DNA from: CAZRZN01 sp964604565 | GTDB taxonomy: Bacteria; Pseudomonadota; Alphaproteobacteria; Rhodobacterales; Rhodobacteraceae | Reading direction: 5' to 3' | DNA length: 61,151 nucleotides | Assembly (NCBI GenBank): GCA_964604565.1 | Contig: CAZRZN010000003.1 | Coordinates: 1 to 61,151, forward strand | Shown here: positions 34,004 to 41,826 of the stretch, in pieces | How positions within the stretch are numbered: the stretch's first letter is position 1 | Layout: each line of letters opens with the position of its first letter | Position numbers and translations under genes: made by a program | The notes under the pieces: model-generated | The model's input: the letters and a program-made list of their open reading frames with translations, nothing else | Database searches by the model: none | What the model was told of the DNA's origin: nothing

Positions 34004-35044
34004 ATGGCGGAAATCCAGTTGCGCAATATTTCCAAGCGCTGGGGCAGCTTCGTCGGAGTGGACAATTTCGACCTGACAATCGCGGATCGGGAGTTTCTTG
34101 TTCTGCTCGGCCCGTCGGGCTGCGGCAAGACCACGACAATGCGCATGATCGCCGGTCTGGAGGACGCCAGCGAGGGCGACATCCTCGTCGGTGGCAAGCG
34201 GATCAACGATCTGGAGCCGAAGGATCGCGATGTCGCGATGGTGTTTCAGAGCTATGCGCTCTACCCGAACATGAACGTCTACGAGAATATTCGATTCCCG
34301 CTAAAGGTGCGCAAGATCCCGGAGGCAGAGCATGATGCGCGGGTCAAACGGGCCTCCGCCATGGTGGAACTGGACGATTTCCTGCACCGCCGGCCGGCCG
34401 AACTCTCCGGCGGTCAGCGCCAGCGCGTCGCCCTTGCCCGCGCCATCGTGCGCGAACCGAACGTGTTCCTGATGGACGAACCGCTGTCGAATCTCGACGC
34501 CAAGCTGCGCGTGTCGACGCGGGCGCAGATCAAGAACCTCAGCCATGAATTGAAGGTCACGACGATCTACGTCACCCACGACCAGATCGAGGCGATGACA
34601 CTCGCGGACCGTGTCGTGGTGATGAACAAGGGCGTCGTGCAGCAGGTGGGTAGCCCGACGGAAATCTACGATACCCCCGCCAATACCTTTGTGGCGGGCT
34701 TCATCGGCTCGCCCGCGATGAACCTGATGGACGGACGGATCGAGGGCGGCACCTTCCGTGCCGATCAGACCGAGATCACGGGTTTCGACGTGCCGGACGG
34801 CCCGGTCACTCTGGGCTTTCGTGCCGAGGATGCGGGGCTGGCCGACAGTGGCCAGATCACCGCACCGATCTATTCGCTGGAGCTTTTGGGCGACGCAACC
34901 ATGGTCACGGTCCGGGCGGGGCAGGGTCTCGTCGCGGTGAAGGCCGCCAAGGACTACCGCGCCGAGATCGGCGACCCGGTGTGTTTCTCCATCCCGTCGG
35001 ACATCTGCCATCTGTTCGAAGCGGGAACCGGCGCGCGGTTGTGA
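34004..35044 (+). CDS. Carbohydrate-type ABC transporter ATP-binding protein (MalK/UgpC-like)
   Basis: A 346-residue ATPase with Walker A GPSGCGKTTT, Q-loop MVFQSYALYPNMNV, signature ELSGGQRQRVALARA, Walker B VFLMDEPLSNLDAKLR, H-loop YVTHDQIEAM, and a C-terminal regulatory OB/MOI domain from about residue 235 (MNLMDGRIEGG, VTLGFRAEDAG, AEIGDPVCFSIPSDICHLFEAGTGARL). It is transcribed away from its binding protein and permeases, sharing the operator-bearing intergenic region with them. Also heads the plus-strand operon of SnoaL-like, LacI and cupin genes. Confidence 0.94.
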   Translation: MAEIQLRNISKRWGSFVGVDNFDLTIADREFLVLLGPSGCGKTTTMRMIAGLEDASEGDILVGGKRINDLEPKDRDVAMVFQSYALYPNMNVYENIRFPLKVRKIPEAEHDARVKRASAMVELDDFLHRRPAELSGGQRQRVALARAIVREPNVFLMDEPLSNLDAKLRVSTRAQIKNLSHELKVTTIYVTHDQIEAMTLADRVVVMNKGVVQQVGSPTEIYDTPANTFVAGFIGSPAMNLMDGRIEGGTFRADQTEITGFDVPDGPVTLGFRAEDAGLADSGQITAPIYSLELLGDATMVTVRAGQGLVAVKAAKDYRAEIGDPVCFSIPSDICHLFEAGTGARL

Positions 35045-35085
35045 GAGGCGACGGGTCAGGTGAGGAATTTGGGCAGGTGAGGACA

Positions 35086-35565
35086 ATGCAGGATCGCGGG
35101 CCGTTGCAAATCGTGCAGGACATGGAAGCCGCGCTGGGCCGCAGCGAAGCGGACATGACGCCGTGGTTCCACGACGATTTCGTCTGGGACGGCAACCGCG
35201 GATGCGGGGTCAAGCACGGGCTGGCGGACTTCATCGCCAACTGGCAACTGCCATGGCGTGCCTTCTTGTCGGATCGCGTCTATCAGACGGATCTTTGGAT
35301 GCAGGACGGCGACTGGGCGGCGTGCTACGGCGCCTGCGTCGGCACGCATTCGGGCCGATTCATGGGAATTGCGCCCACCGGCAAGCGGCTGCGGGTGCCA
35401 TATATCGACTTCTGGCGGATCCGCGACGGCAGGATCGCCTACAACAAGGTCAGCGTCGATTTCGCCGAAGCCCTGCATCAACTGGGCCGCGATCCCTTCG
35501 ACGGCGAGGGATGGGAGGCCTTCGACCGTGGGGAGCGGCAGGCTCCGCGTCCCGCAACCGGCTAA
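35086..35565 (+). CDS. Single-domain SnoaL-like (NTF2-fold) protein
   Basis: A 159-residue protein with one SnoaL-like domain: MEAALGRSEADMTPWFHDDFVWDGNRGCGVKHGLADFIANWQLPWRAF, then MGIAPTGKRLRVPYIDFWRIRDGRIAYNKVSVDFAEALHQLG. The M-G-I-x-P-T-G-K and D-F-W-R-I-x-x-G-R-I motifs are typical of ester cyclase/SnoaL proteins. The start at 35086 has an AGGTGAGG site. It lies 41 bases after the ATPase gene in the same operon. In this fold an Asp/His pair may act as acid/base; Asp and His residues are present but unassigned. Confidence 0.82.
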   Translation: MQDRGPLQIVQDMEAALGRSEADMTPWFHDDFVWDGNRGCGVKHGLADFIANWQLPWRAFLSDRVYQTDLWMQDGDWAACYGACVGTHSGRFMGIAPTGKRLRVPYIDFWRIRDGRIAYNKVSVDFAEALHQLGRDPFDGEGWEAFDRGERQAPRPATG

Positions 35566-35638
35566 TCGGCGGCCCGGGGACATCCCGGAGACCAAATCGG
35601 CAAGGGTCCGGCCTCCGACCGGACAAGGAGTGACGGCA

Positions 35639-35920
35639 ATGGCCATCGAACATCTCAAGCGCAGCAAATCCGAAGCCGGGGATGACGCGAGGATGCGCGC
35701 CCTTGAGGAGGCGCCGCGCGCAGTGTGGATGGATATCGAGGTTCCGGGGCAAGGGGAAATCGCCCGTGGTGTCGGTGGGCTGCCGAGTGCTGGGGAGATC
35801 GGCACAGATGGAGCGCGGCTGTGCGTGCCGGAAGGTGGCGGCGGCCATGCGGGGCAATGGCATGTCCATGTGCGCCGGTATGTCGGGCGCAAACTGCCCC
35901 GTGGGGCTGCGGCCGACTAG
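35639..35920 (+). pseudogene. Probable remnant of a histidinol-dehydrogenase-like gene (N-terminus only)
   Basis: The first ~20 residues, MAIEHLKRSKSEAGDDARMR, resemble the N-terminus of catabolic HisD-like dehydrogenases of Rhodobacterales, and a strong AAGGAG site precedes the ATG. The next residues (ALEEAPRAVWMDIEVPGQGEIARG) match poorly, and the frame closes after 93 codons with a basic C-terminus. A full HisD has about 430 residues. I read this as a gene truncated and partly scrambled by deletion and replacement. It could instead be a short unrelated gene. Repeat copy C follows its stop. Confidence 0.45.
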
Positions 35921-35931
35921 GTCGGATCGAG

Positions 35932-35950
35932 TATTTTCGGAGAGAAGAAG
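35932..35950 (+). repeat. Dispersed 19-bp repeat, copy C
   Basis: TATTTTCGGAGAGAAGAAG preceded by GAG, starting 9 bases after the stop of the HisD-like remnant and ending 11 bases before the next SnoaL gene. It differs from copy D by one base over 22 positions. Confidence 0.8.
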
Positions 35951-35961
35951 CAGAGGACGGC

Positions 35962-37011
35962 ATGACGGACCGCTATGAAGCGTTGAAGGCGCGGCTGACG
36001 CCCCTGCGCGCGGCGCAATACGACTGGGACGAGGATGCGCTGGTCCGGGCGCTGGACGCGGTCGCCGCGCCGGATGCGGTGTTCCGTCTGAGCCATCCGT
36101 TCGGGGATCTGACGGGACCGCAGGCATTTCATGCCGCGGCCCTCGCGCCGCTCAAGGAGGCACTGCCTGATCTGGAGCGGCGCGACTGGATCGTCATGGC
36201 CGGTCGCACGCCGGCGGGTGCGGATTGGGTGGGATGCGGCGGGCATTTTGTCGGGACATTCGTCGGTCCGCTGCTGGAGATTCCGCCAACCGGGCATCTG
36301 GCGCATGTCCGTTTTCACGAGTTCTATCGCTTCGAGGGCGACCGCCTTGTGGAGATGCAGGCGATCTGGGATCTGCCGGAACTGATGATGCAGGCCGGCG
36401 CCTGGCCCATGGTGCCGTCGCTCGGTCGGGACATCTGCGTGCCGGGCCCCGCATCCGGCGACGGCCTCCTGCGGGAACCGCGCGATGCGGGCGAGAGCGC
36501 GGACAGTTTGGCGCTGGTTCTGGACATGCTGGAACACATGATCCGTCATCCGGCGGAGGGCGGGCCCGAAGTGATGCAGATGCCTCGGTTCTGGCACCCG
36601 AAGATGACATGGTACGGTCCGGCGGGCATCGGCGCGGCGCGGGGCATCGCGGGGTTTCGCAACTGGCACCAGATCCCGTTTCTGAGCGCAATGCCCGACC
36701 GGGGACGGCAGGCAGCGGCGCTGGAGGCGCATTTCCTGGCCGACAACGCCTATGTCGCGGTCACCGGTTGGCCGAACATGCGCCAGACCCTGACCCATGA
36801 CGGCTGGCTGGGGCTGGCGCCCGCGGGTCAGCCGCTGGAACTGCGGAGCCTCGATTTCTGGCGTCTGGAAAACGGGCTGATCCGCGAGAACTGGGTGCTG
36901 GTGGATCTGCTGCATGTCTACGATCAACTTGGCGTGGATGTTCTGGCGCGGATGCGCAGCTTCAACCGGGCGCGTGTTCCGGGCCGGGTGCCGATGATGG
37001 TGGCAGACTGA
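35962..37011 (+). CDS. Tandem SnoaL-like (NTF2-fold) protein 2
   Basis: A 349-residue protein with two SnoaL-like domains. Domain 1 is about residues 8-165 (AAPDAVFRLSHPFGDLTGPQAFHAAALAPLKEALPD, LLEIPPTGHLAHVRFHEFYRFEGDRLVEMQAIWDLPELMMQAG). Domain 2 is about 195-340 (FWHPKMTWYGPAGIGAARGIAGFRNWHQIPFL, VAVTGWPNMRQTLTHDG, ENWVLVDLLHVYDQLGVDVL). It is a clear paralogue of the protein at 29433. The LacI gene begins in its stop codon (TGATG). Cytoplasmic, reaction unknown. Confidence 0.82.
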   Translation: MTDRYEALKARLTPLRAAQYDWDEDALVRALDAVAAPDAVFRLSHPFGDLTGPQAFHAAALAPLKEALPDLERRDWIVMAGRTPAGADWVGCGGHFVGTFVGPLLEIPPTGHLAHVRFHEFYRFEGDRLVEMQAIWDLPELMMQAGAWPMVPSLGRDICVPGPASGDGLLREPRDAGESADSLALVLDMLEHMIRHPAEGGPEVMQMPRFWHPKMTWYGPAGIGAARGIAGFRNWHQIPFLSAMPDRGRQAAALEAHFLADNAYVAVTGWPNMRQTLTHDGWLGLAPAGQPLELRSLDFWRLENGLIRENWVLVDLLHVYDQLGVDVLARMRSFNRARVPGRVPMMVAD

Positions 37012-38030
37012 TGGAACGTCGGGTGACATCGACCGAGGTGGCGCGGCTGGCCGGTGTCAGCCGGTCTGCGGTGAGCCGTGTGTTCACGCCTGGCGCGTCG
37101 GCCAGCGCGGACACCGTGGCGAAGGTGCGCCGCGCCGCGCAGGAACTCGGGTATCGCCCGAACGTGCTGGCCCGGGCCATGGTGTCGGGCAAGAGCCGGA
37201 TCATCGGGCTTTTGGTGGCCTATCTGGACAACCAGTTCTATCCGATGGCCATGGAACGGTTGTCCCGTGCATTGCAGGAAAAGGGATATCATATCCTTGT
37301 CTTCATGGTGGCCAATGCCACCGACGGCGTCGAACGCGTGGTTGATGAACTGATGGATTATCAGGTGGACGGAATCATCGCGGCCTCGGTCTCGATGAGT
37401 TCGGCGCTTGCCGGGCGCTGCGCGGCGGCGGGCATCCCGGTGGTTCTGTTCAATCGTGGGCAGGACGGATCCGGACTGTCGACGGTGACCTCCGACAATC
37501 TCGCGGGCGGGCTCAAGGTCGCGGAGTTCCTCGTGGCCGGAGGGCATGAGCGGATCGCGCATATCGCGGGCTGGCAGGGATCCTCCACCGGGCGCGACCG
37601 GGCGCTGGGGTTTCGGCGCGGCTTGCAGGCCGCAGGGCGACCGCTGCTGGCCGAAGTCGACGGCATGTACAATCGCGACATCGCCGCTGCCGCCGCGCGG
37701 GCGCTGATGACGCGGGATGTTCCGCCCGATGCGATCTTTGTCGGCAACGATCACATGGCCTTTGCGGTGATGGATGCCTTGCGCGGCGACCTGGGCCTGC
37801 GCGTGCCTCAGGATGTGTCGATCGTCGGCTATGACGATGTGCCGCTGGCGGATTGGGGGGCCTATCAGTTGACCAGTCTGCGCCAGCCCGTGGCCAGGAT
37901 GGTGGAGGCAACGGTTGAGACCCTTGTCGGCCAGATCGACGATCCGCTCCGCCCCGCGCAGAAAACCGAAATTGCCGGGCCGCTGATCCTGCGGGCCTCG
38001 GCCCGCATTCCGGAAGGATGGACCTCATGA
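37011..38030 (+). CDS. LacI-family transcriptional regulator
   Basis: A 339-residue repressor. The N-terminal HTH and hinge are VTSTEVARLAGVSRSAVSRVFTPGASASADTVAKVRRAAQELGYRPNVLARAM. The periplasmic-binding-protein-like effector domain follows (IIGLLVAYLDNQFYPMAMERLSRAL, DGIIAASVSMSS, DAIFVGNDHMAFAVMDALR, VSIVGYDDVPLADW, LTSLRQPVARM). It starts in the stop of the upstream SnoaL gene and the next SnoaL gene starts in its own stop, so it is embedded in the regulated operon. The TTGCAC/GTGCA palindromes at 33849 and 33973 are its most likely targets; the effector is presumably the imported compound or a metabolite. Confidence 0.92.
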   Translation: MERRVTSTEVARLAGVSRSAVSRVFTPGASASADTVAKVRRAAQELGYRPNVLARAMVSGKSRIIGLLVAYLDNQFYPMAMERLSRALQEKGYHILVFMVANATDGVERVVDELMDYQVDGIIAASVSMSSALAGRCAAAGIPVVLFNRGQDGSGLSTVTSDNLAGGLKVAEFLVAGGHERIAHIAGWQGSSTGRDRALGFRRGLQAAGRPLLAEVDGMYNRDIAAAAARALMTRDVPPDAIFVGNDHMAFAVMDALRGDLGLRVPQDVSIVGYDDVPLADWGAYQLTSLRQPVARMVEATVETLVGQIDDPLRPAQKTEIAGPLILRASARIPEGWTS

Positions 38031-39007
38031 AGGGATTTTCGAACCGCTGGAAGGATTTTCCTGACTATATCCTCGGCGTTACCCGCGAGATCTGGGAGGA
38101 TCGCGGGATCGGGACGTTGCAGCACAGCTACGCGCCGGACATTCCCGTGCGGACGCCAATGGGGCTTTCGCGTGGCAACGAGGCGGTGATCGCGGCGACC
38201 ATGGCCACCTGTCACGAGTTTCCGGACCGGCAGCTTTTCGGCGAGGATGTGATCTGGTCGGAGCATGACACGGGGTATCTGTCTTCGCACCGCATTCTGA
38301 CCACGGGCACCCATGCGCGGGATGGCATGTTCGGACCTGCGAGCGGGCGCAAGTTTTCCATCCGGGTGATCGCCGACTGTGCCGCACGGGAGGACGTGAT
38401 CTTTGACGAATGGCTGGTGCGCGACTACGGCGGGATCGTGCGCCAGTTGGGGATGGAGCCACGCGCCTATGCCGCCGGCCTGATCGAGGCGGAGGGCGGG
38501 CCGGAACGTGCAACGCCACCTTTCGCGCCGGACATGGACATTGACGGCGGCTATCACGGCGCCGGCAACGACAATGCGTGGGGACAGCGCTATGCCGACA
38601 CGTTGCGGCGGATCATGCAGGCCGATTTCACCCATATCCACCGCAGCTATGACCGTGCGGTGATCGGGGCCTATCCCGGCGCGCAGACGACGCTGGGCGT
38701 GGAGGAAACGACTGGTTTCTGGCTGGGCCTGCGGTCGGCGTTTCCCGATGCGCTGTTCGAGGTGCACCACGTCATCGGCATGGACGGGGGCATGATGCCG
38801 CCGCGCGCGGCGGTGCGTTGGTCGCTGACCGGCATCCACGCGGGCTGGGGCAGCTTTGGCAGACCCAGTGGCGCGCGTGTGCATGTCATGGGTCTGGCCC
38901 ATGCCGAATTCGGCCCCTTCGGCCCTGACGGCGTGGGGCTGCGCCGTGAATTTGCGCTTTACGACGAAATCGCCATCTGGAAGCAGATCCTGCTGAATCA
39001 GGGCTGA
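38027..39007 (+). CDS. Tandem SnoaL-like (NTF2-fold) protein 3
   Basis: A 326-residue protein with two SnoaL-like domains. Domain 1 is about residues 10-150 (ILGVTREIWEDRGIGTLQHSYAPDIPVRTPMGLSRGNEAVIAATMATCHEFPDRQL, the classical SnoaL opening). Domain 2 is about 185-320 (LRRIMQADFTHIHRSYDRAVIGAYPG, GFWLGLRSAFPDALFEVHHVIG). It is closer to polyketide-cyclase-like members and lacks the WPN/ENW motifs of the other two tandem proteins. I chose ATG 38027, which overlaps the LacI stop (ATGA); 38018 is an alternative. Role unknown. Confidence 0.8.
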   Translation: MKGFSNRWKDFPDYILGVTREIWEDRGIGTLQHSYAPDIPVRTPMGLSRGNEAVIAATMATCHEFPDRQLFGEDVIWSEHDTGYLSSHRILTTGTHARDGMFGPASGRKFSIRVIADCAAREDVIFDEWLVRDYGGIVRQLGMEPRAYAAGLIEAEGGPERATPPFAPDMDIDGGYHGAGNDNAWGQRYADTLRRIMQADFTHIHRSYDRAVIGAYPGAQTTLGVEETTGFWLGLRSAFPDALFEVHHVIGMDGGMMPPRAAVRWSLTGIHAGWGSFGRPSGARVHVMGLAHAEFGPFGPDGVGLRREFALYDEIAIWKQILLNQG

Positions 39008-39106
39008 TCCACGACGGCACAACGCCCCGGGTCTTGCGGCCGGGGGCAGAACGACGACCCACCACAGGGTCCCGGGGCAATCCCCGCGACTTGGAGAGAC
39101 AAGACA

Positions 39107-40075
39107 ATGACCACAGCCGATCTGACCGACCGCATCGTGCGCTACGGTGAATTGCAACCCTGCCGCACCGCCTTCATCGACGCGCATACGCCGGGCAGCA
39201 ACCAGAAGGAGAATTTCACCATCATCGGCGGTGGCGTTTCGGAGGCGGCGGACCAGCATGTTCACATCAACATCCCGCATGGCTTCAACATCGGGGCGGC
39301 GGGTCAGCCGCCGAATTGCCGCAACTCCCTGCATTCGCATCGCACGGCGGAGGTGTTCTTTGTGCTGTCGGGGCGGTGGCGCTTCTTCTGGGGGCGGTGG
39401 GGCGACGCGGGGGAGGTGGTGCTCGAAGAGGGCGACATTTTCAACATCCCCACGGGCATTTTTCGGGGGTTCGAAAACATCGGCAGCGATTACGGGATGA
39501 TCATGGCGATCCTTGGCGGCGATGACGCGGGGGGCGGCGTGATCTGGGCGCCGCAGGTCATCGCGGAGGCGGACGCGCATGGTCTTGTCCTGTCGGAAGA
39601 GGGCAAATTGTACGACACCAAGGCAGGGCAGGCCCTGCCGGAGGGCGTGGGCAAGATGCGCTTGCTGACCGAAGAGGACCTGAAGAATTTCCCGGAGCCG
39701 ACAACGGCCGAGGTCGTGCCCGGCTACGTTGCACGGTATTGGGACATGGTTGCGCTGGCCGACAAACGCCCCGTTCAGGTGATCGGAGAGGCGGGTATGC
39801 TGCGCGACAGGCCGGGTTTTGAGGTCAGCCTGATGACCCGTGCCAGCGCCACTTCGGACATGCACAATCATGATCGCCCTTCGGTCCTGATGCCCGTCAA
39901 GGGCCATTGGAAGGTCACGTGGAACGGAGGACAGACCGTGCTTGCGCCCGGCGACACCATGAGCGTGCCGGAGAACCTGATGCACAGCGCGGTGCCTTCG
40001 ATGACCGGAGAGGCCGCGCTCTATCACGTTGTGTCCACGCAGGACCCTCCGGGCAAGACATGGCGCCCGGATTGA
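39107..40075 (+). CDS. Bicupin, gentisate-dioxygenase-like layout
   Basis: A 322-residue protein with two cupin barrels. The first barrel has SLHSHRTAEVFFVLSGRWRFFWGRWGDAGEVVLEEGDIFNIPTGIFRGFEN, with His-His-Glu and a later Phe instead of the usual His. The second has SDMHNHDRPSVLMPVKGHWKVTWNGGQTVLAPGDTMSVPENLMHSAVP, with His residues at both ligand positions. Such bicupins include dioxygenases and sugar isomerases. The start at 39107 follows a GGAGAGAC site. It is the last gene of the SnoaL/LacI operon and the best candidate for the chemical step that uses metal or O2. Confidence 0.82.
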   Translation: MTTADLTDRIVRYGELQPCRTAFIDAHTPGSNQKENFTIIGGGVSEAADQHVHINIPHGFNIGAAGQPPNCRNSLHSHRTAEVFFVLSGRWRFFWGRWGDAGEVVLEEGDIFNIPTGIFRGFENIGSDYGMIMAILGGDDAGGGVIWAPQVIAEADAHGLVLSEEGKLYDTKAGQALPEGVGKMRLLTEEDLKNFPEPTTAEVVPGYVARYWDMVALADKRPVQVIGEAGMLRDRPGFEVSLMTRASATSDMHNHDRPSVLMPVKGHWKVTWNGGQTVLAPGDTMSVPENLMHSAVPSMTGEAALYHVVSTQDPPGKTWRPD

Positions 40076-40284
40076 ACACAAGAGCAAGACGCACAGGCTT
40101 TGTGAACGGCACGGTCAACAAGCCTGCAAGACCGAACCGGACCGGCGGGCTTGGCTCTTGGTCAGAACCATCGGCCGAATATTAAACCCGCTGAGATCGG
40201 GCTTGGCCGATGACTCGGGTCACACATCCCCACAACGGATCCGTCTTGGTCCGCTGACGGCGATGCGGCGTCCGGAAACGGGCA

Positions 40285-40314
40285 GCAGACGCGGGGCGCA
40301 GGCCCCGCGTCTGC
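40285..40314. terminator. Strong hairpin between convergent genes
   Basis: A perfect 13-bp stem (GCAGACGCGGGGC / GCCCCGCGTCTGC) with a GCAG loop, 210 bases past the bicupin stop and 28 bases past the end of the aminotransferase gene on the other strand. No T tract on either side, but position and strength suggest a bidirectional transcription stop. Confidence 0.65.
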
Positions 40315-40342
40315 CGCCCCACACGGCTTTGCGGCCTTACGT

Positions 40343-41725
40343 TCAAAGGACGCCTTCGGCCTTGGCCCAGTCCAGCGCCCGGTCCAAGGCGCGGCCAAGG
40401 CGGGCGTGAATTTCCCGAATGTCGTCTTCGGTCACGATCAACGGCGGGCACAGCGCGACCGTTTCATAGACATTGCGCACGATCAGCCCTTCATCGGCGG
40501 CGAAGGCGACGACCTTGCCCGCCATGGATCCCGCCGGTTGGAACGCCTCTTTCGTCACCTTGTCCTTGGCCAGTTCGACGCCCGCGATCAGGCCTACGCC
40601 GCGCACCTCGCCCACCAGCGGGTGATCGGCAAAGGCGCGCAGCCCTTCCTGAAACAACCCTTCCAGCCGGGCGGCGTTGCCCATCAGGTCCTGTTCCTCG
40701 ATGATATTCAGGTTCTCAAGGCCGACGGCGCAGGCCACCGGATGGCCCGACCCGGTAAACCCATGGCCGAAGGTGCCCAGCTTTGCGGTATTGTCGGCGA
40801 TGGCGTCATAGACCTTGTCGTTCATCACGATCGCCGCCAACGGCATGTAGGACGAGGTCAGCTGTTTGGACGTCACGATGATGTCCGGGGTGAATCCGTA
40901 GCGTTCACAGCCAAAGCGCGCGCCGGTCCGGCCGAAACCGTTGATCACCTCGTCCGAGATCAGCAGGATGTCGTATTTGCGGCAGATCGCCTCCACCCCC
41001 GGCCAGTAGCCTTCGGGCGGGACCATGACGCCACCGGCGCCCATGACCGGCTCGCCGATGAAACCGGCAATTGTCTCAGGCCCTTCTTCGAGGATCGTAT
41101 CCTCCATCTCCTTCAGCAGACGTTCGGTGAACTGCGCCTCTGTCTCGCCTTCCTCGGCCCAGCGCCAGTAATGCGGCGTGGTCAGATGCACCACCGGAAT
41201 CGCCGGAAGATCGAAGTCCTTGTGGTTCGCGGGCAGCCCGGTCAGGGATCCCGACGCGATGGTAATGCCGTGATAGGCCTTGTTGCGGGACAGGAATTTC
41301 TTCTTTTCCGGACGGCCGAGGCCGTTGTTCATGAACCACGCCATCTTGATGACGGTATCGTTGGCCTCTGACCCGGAATTGGTAAAGAAGACGCGGTTCA
41401 GACCTTCCGGCGTCATCTCGGCCAGTTTCTCGGCCAGACGGATCGACGGCTCATGCGCCTTGTGTGCAAAGCTATGGTAGTAGGGCAGCTTCTTGAGCTG
41501 CTCATAGGCCGCGTCAGCCAGCCGCGTTTCGGAAAAACCGACGGCGACGGACCATAGCCCGGCCAGCGCCTCGATGTATTCCTTGCCCTCCATGTCGTAG
41601 ACCCGCGCACCATCGCCGTGGCTCATGATCATGGGGCCCTTCTCCTCATGCAGGCGCATGTTGGTGTAGGGGTGCATCGAATGTGCGATGTCGGACGCGT
41701 GCAGGGAATTGGGTCTCTGGTTCAT
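40343..41725 (-). CDS. Class III (omega) aminotransferase
   Basis: A 460-residue PLP enzyme that moves a terminal amino group to a keto acid such as pyruvate. PLP lysine Lys287 is in TSKQLTSSYMPLAA, the PLP-ring Asp258 in LISDEVINGFGRTG, and the GSEAND and NKAYHG cofactor loops are intact. The N-terminal SMHPYTNMRLHEEKGPMIMSHGDGARVYDMEGKEYIEALAGLW fits the putrescine/beta-alanine/taurine:pyruvate branch. It is the last gene of the minus-strand arm behind the GntR, amidohydrolase and M20 genes, so an amine released by deacylation is the likely substrate. Confidence 0.9.
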   Translation of the reverse strand: MNQRPNSLHASDIAHSMHPYTNMRLHEEKGPMIMSHGDGARVYDMEGKEYIEALAGLWSVAVGFSETRLADAAYEQLKKLPYYHSFAHKAHEPSIRLAEKLAEMTPEGLNRVFFTNSGSEANDTVIKMAWFMNNGLGRPEKKKFLSRNKAYHGITIASGSLTGLPANHKDFDLPAIPVVHLTTPHYWRWAEEGETEAQFTERLLKEMEDTILEEGPETIAGFIGEPVMGAGGVMVPPEGYWPGVEAICRKYDILLISDEVINGFGRTGARFGCERYGFTPDIIVTSKQLTSSYMPLAAIVMNDKVYDAIADNTAKLGTFGHGFTGSGHPVACAVGLENLNIIEEQDLMGNAARLEGLFQEGLRAFADHPLVGEVRGVGLIAGVELAKDKVTKEAFQPAGSMAGKVVAFAADEGLIVRNVYETVALCPPLIVTEDDIREIHARLGRALDRALDWAKAEGVL

Positions 41726-41826
41726 GGAACACTCCTTTTTGGTGGACCGCGATCACGGGCGCAGCGCGATGCGGGATCTTGCGACTCAGTATAGAGATTG
41801 CCGGACATGATTGCAGCGGGATTTGA

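Noticed and set aside
37865..40087. 740-codon minus-strand open frame opposite LacI, SnoaL and cupin genes
   Set aside because: Product is rich in His, Arg and Pro with no domain pattern, and it runs antisense to three well-supported genes. Long mirror frames are expected in GC-rich DNA.
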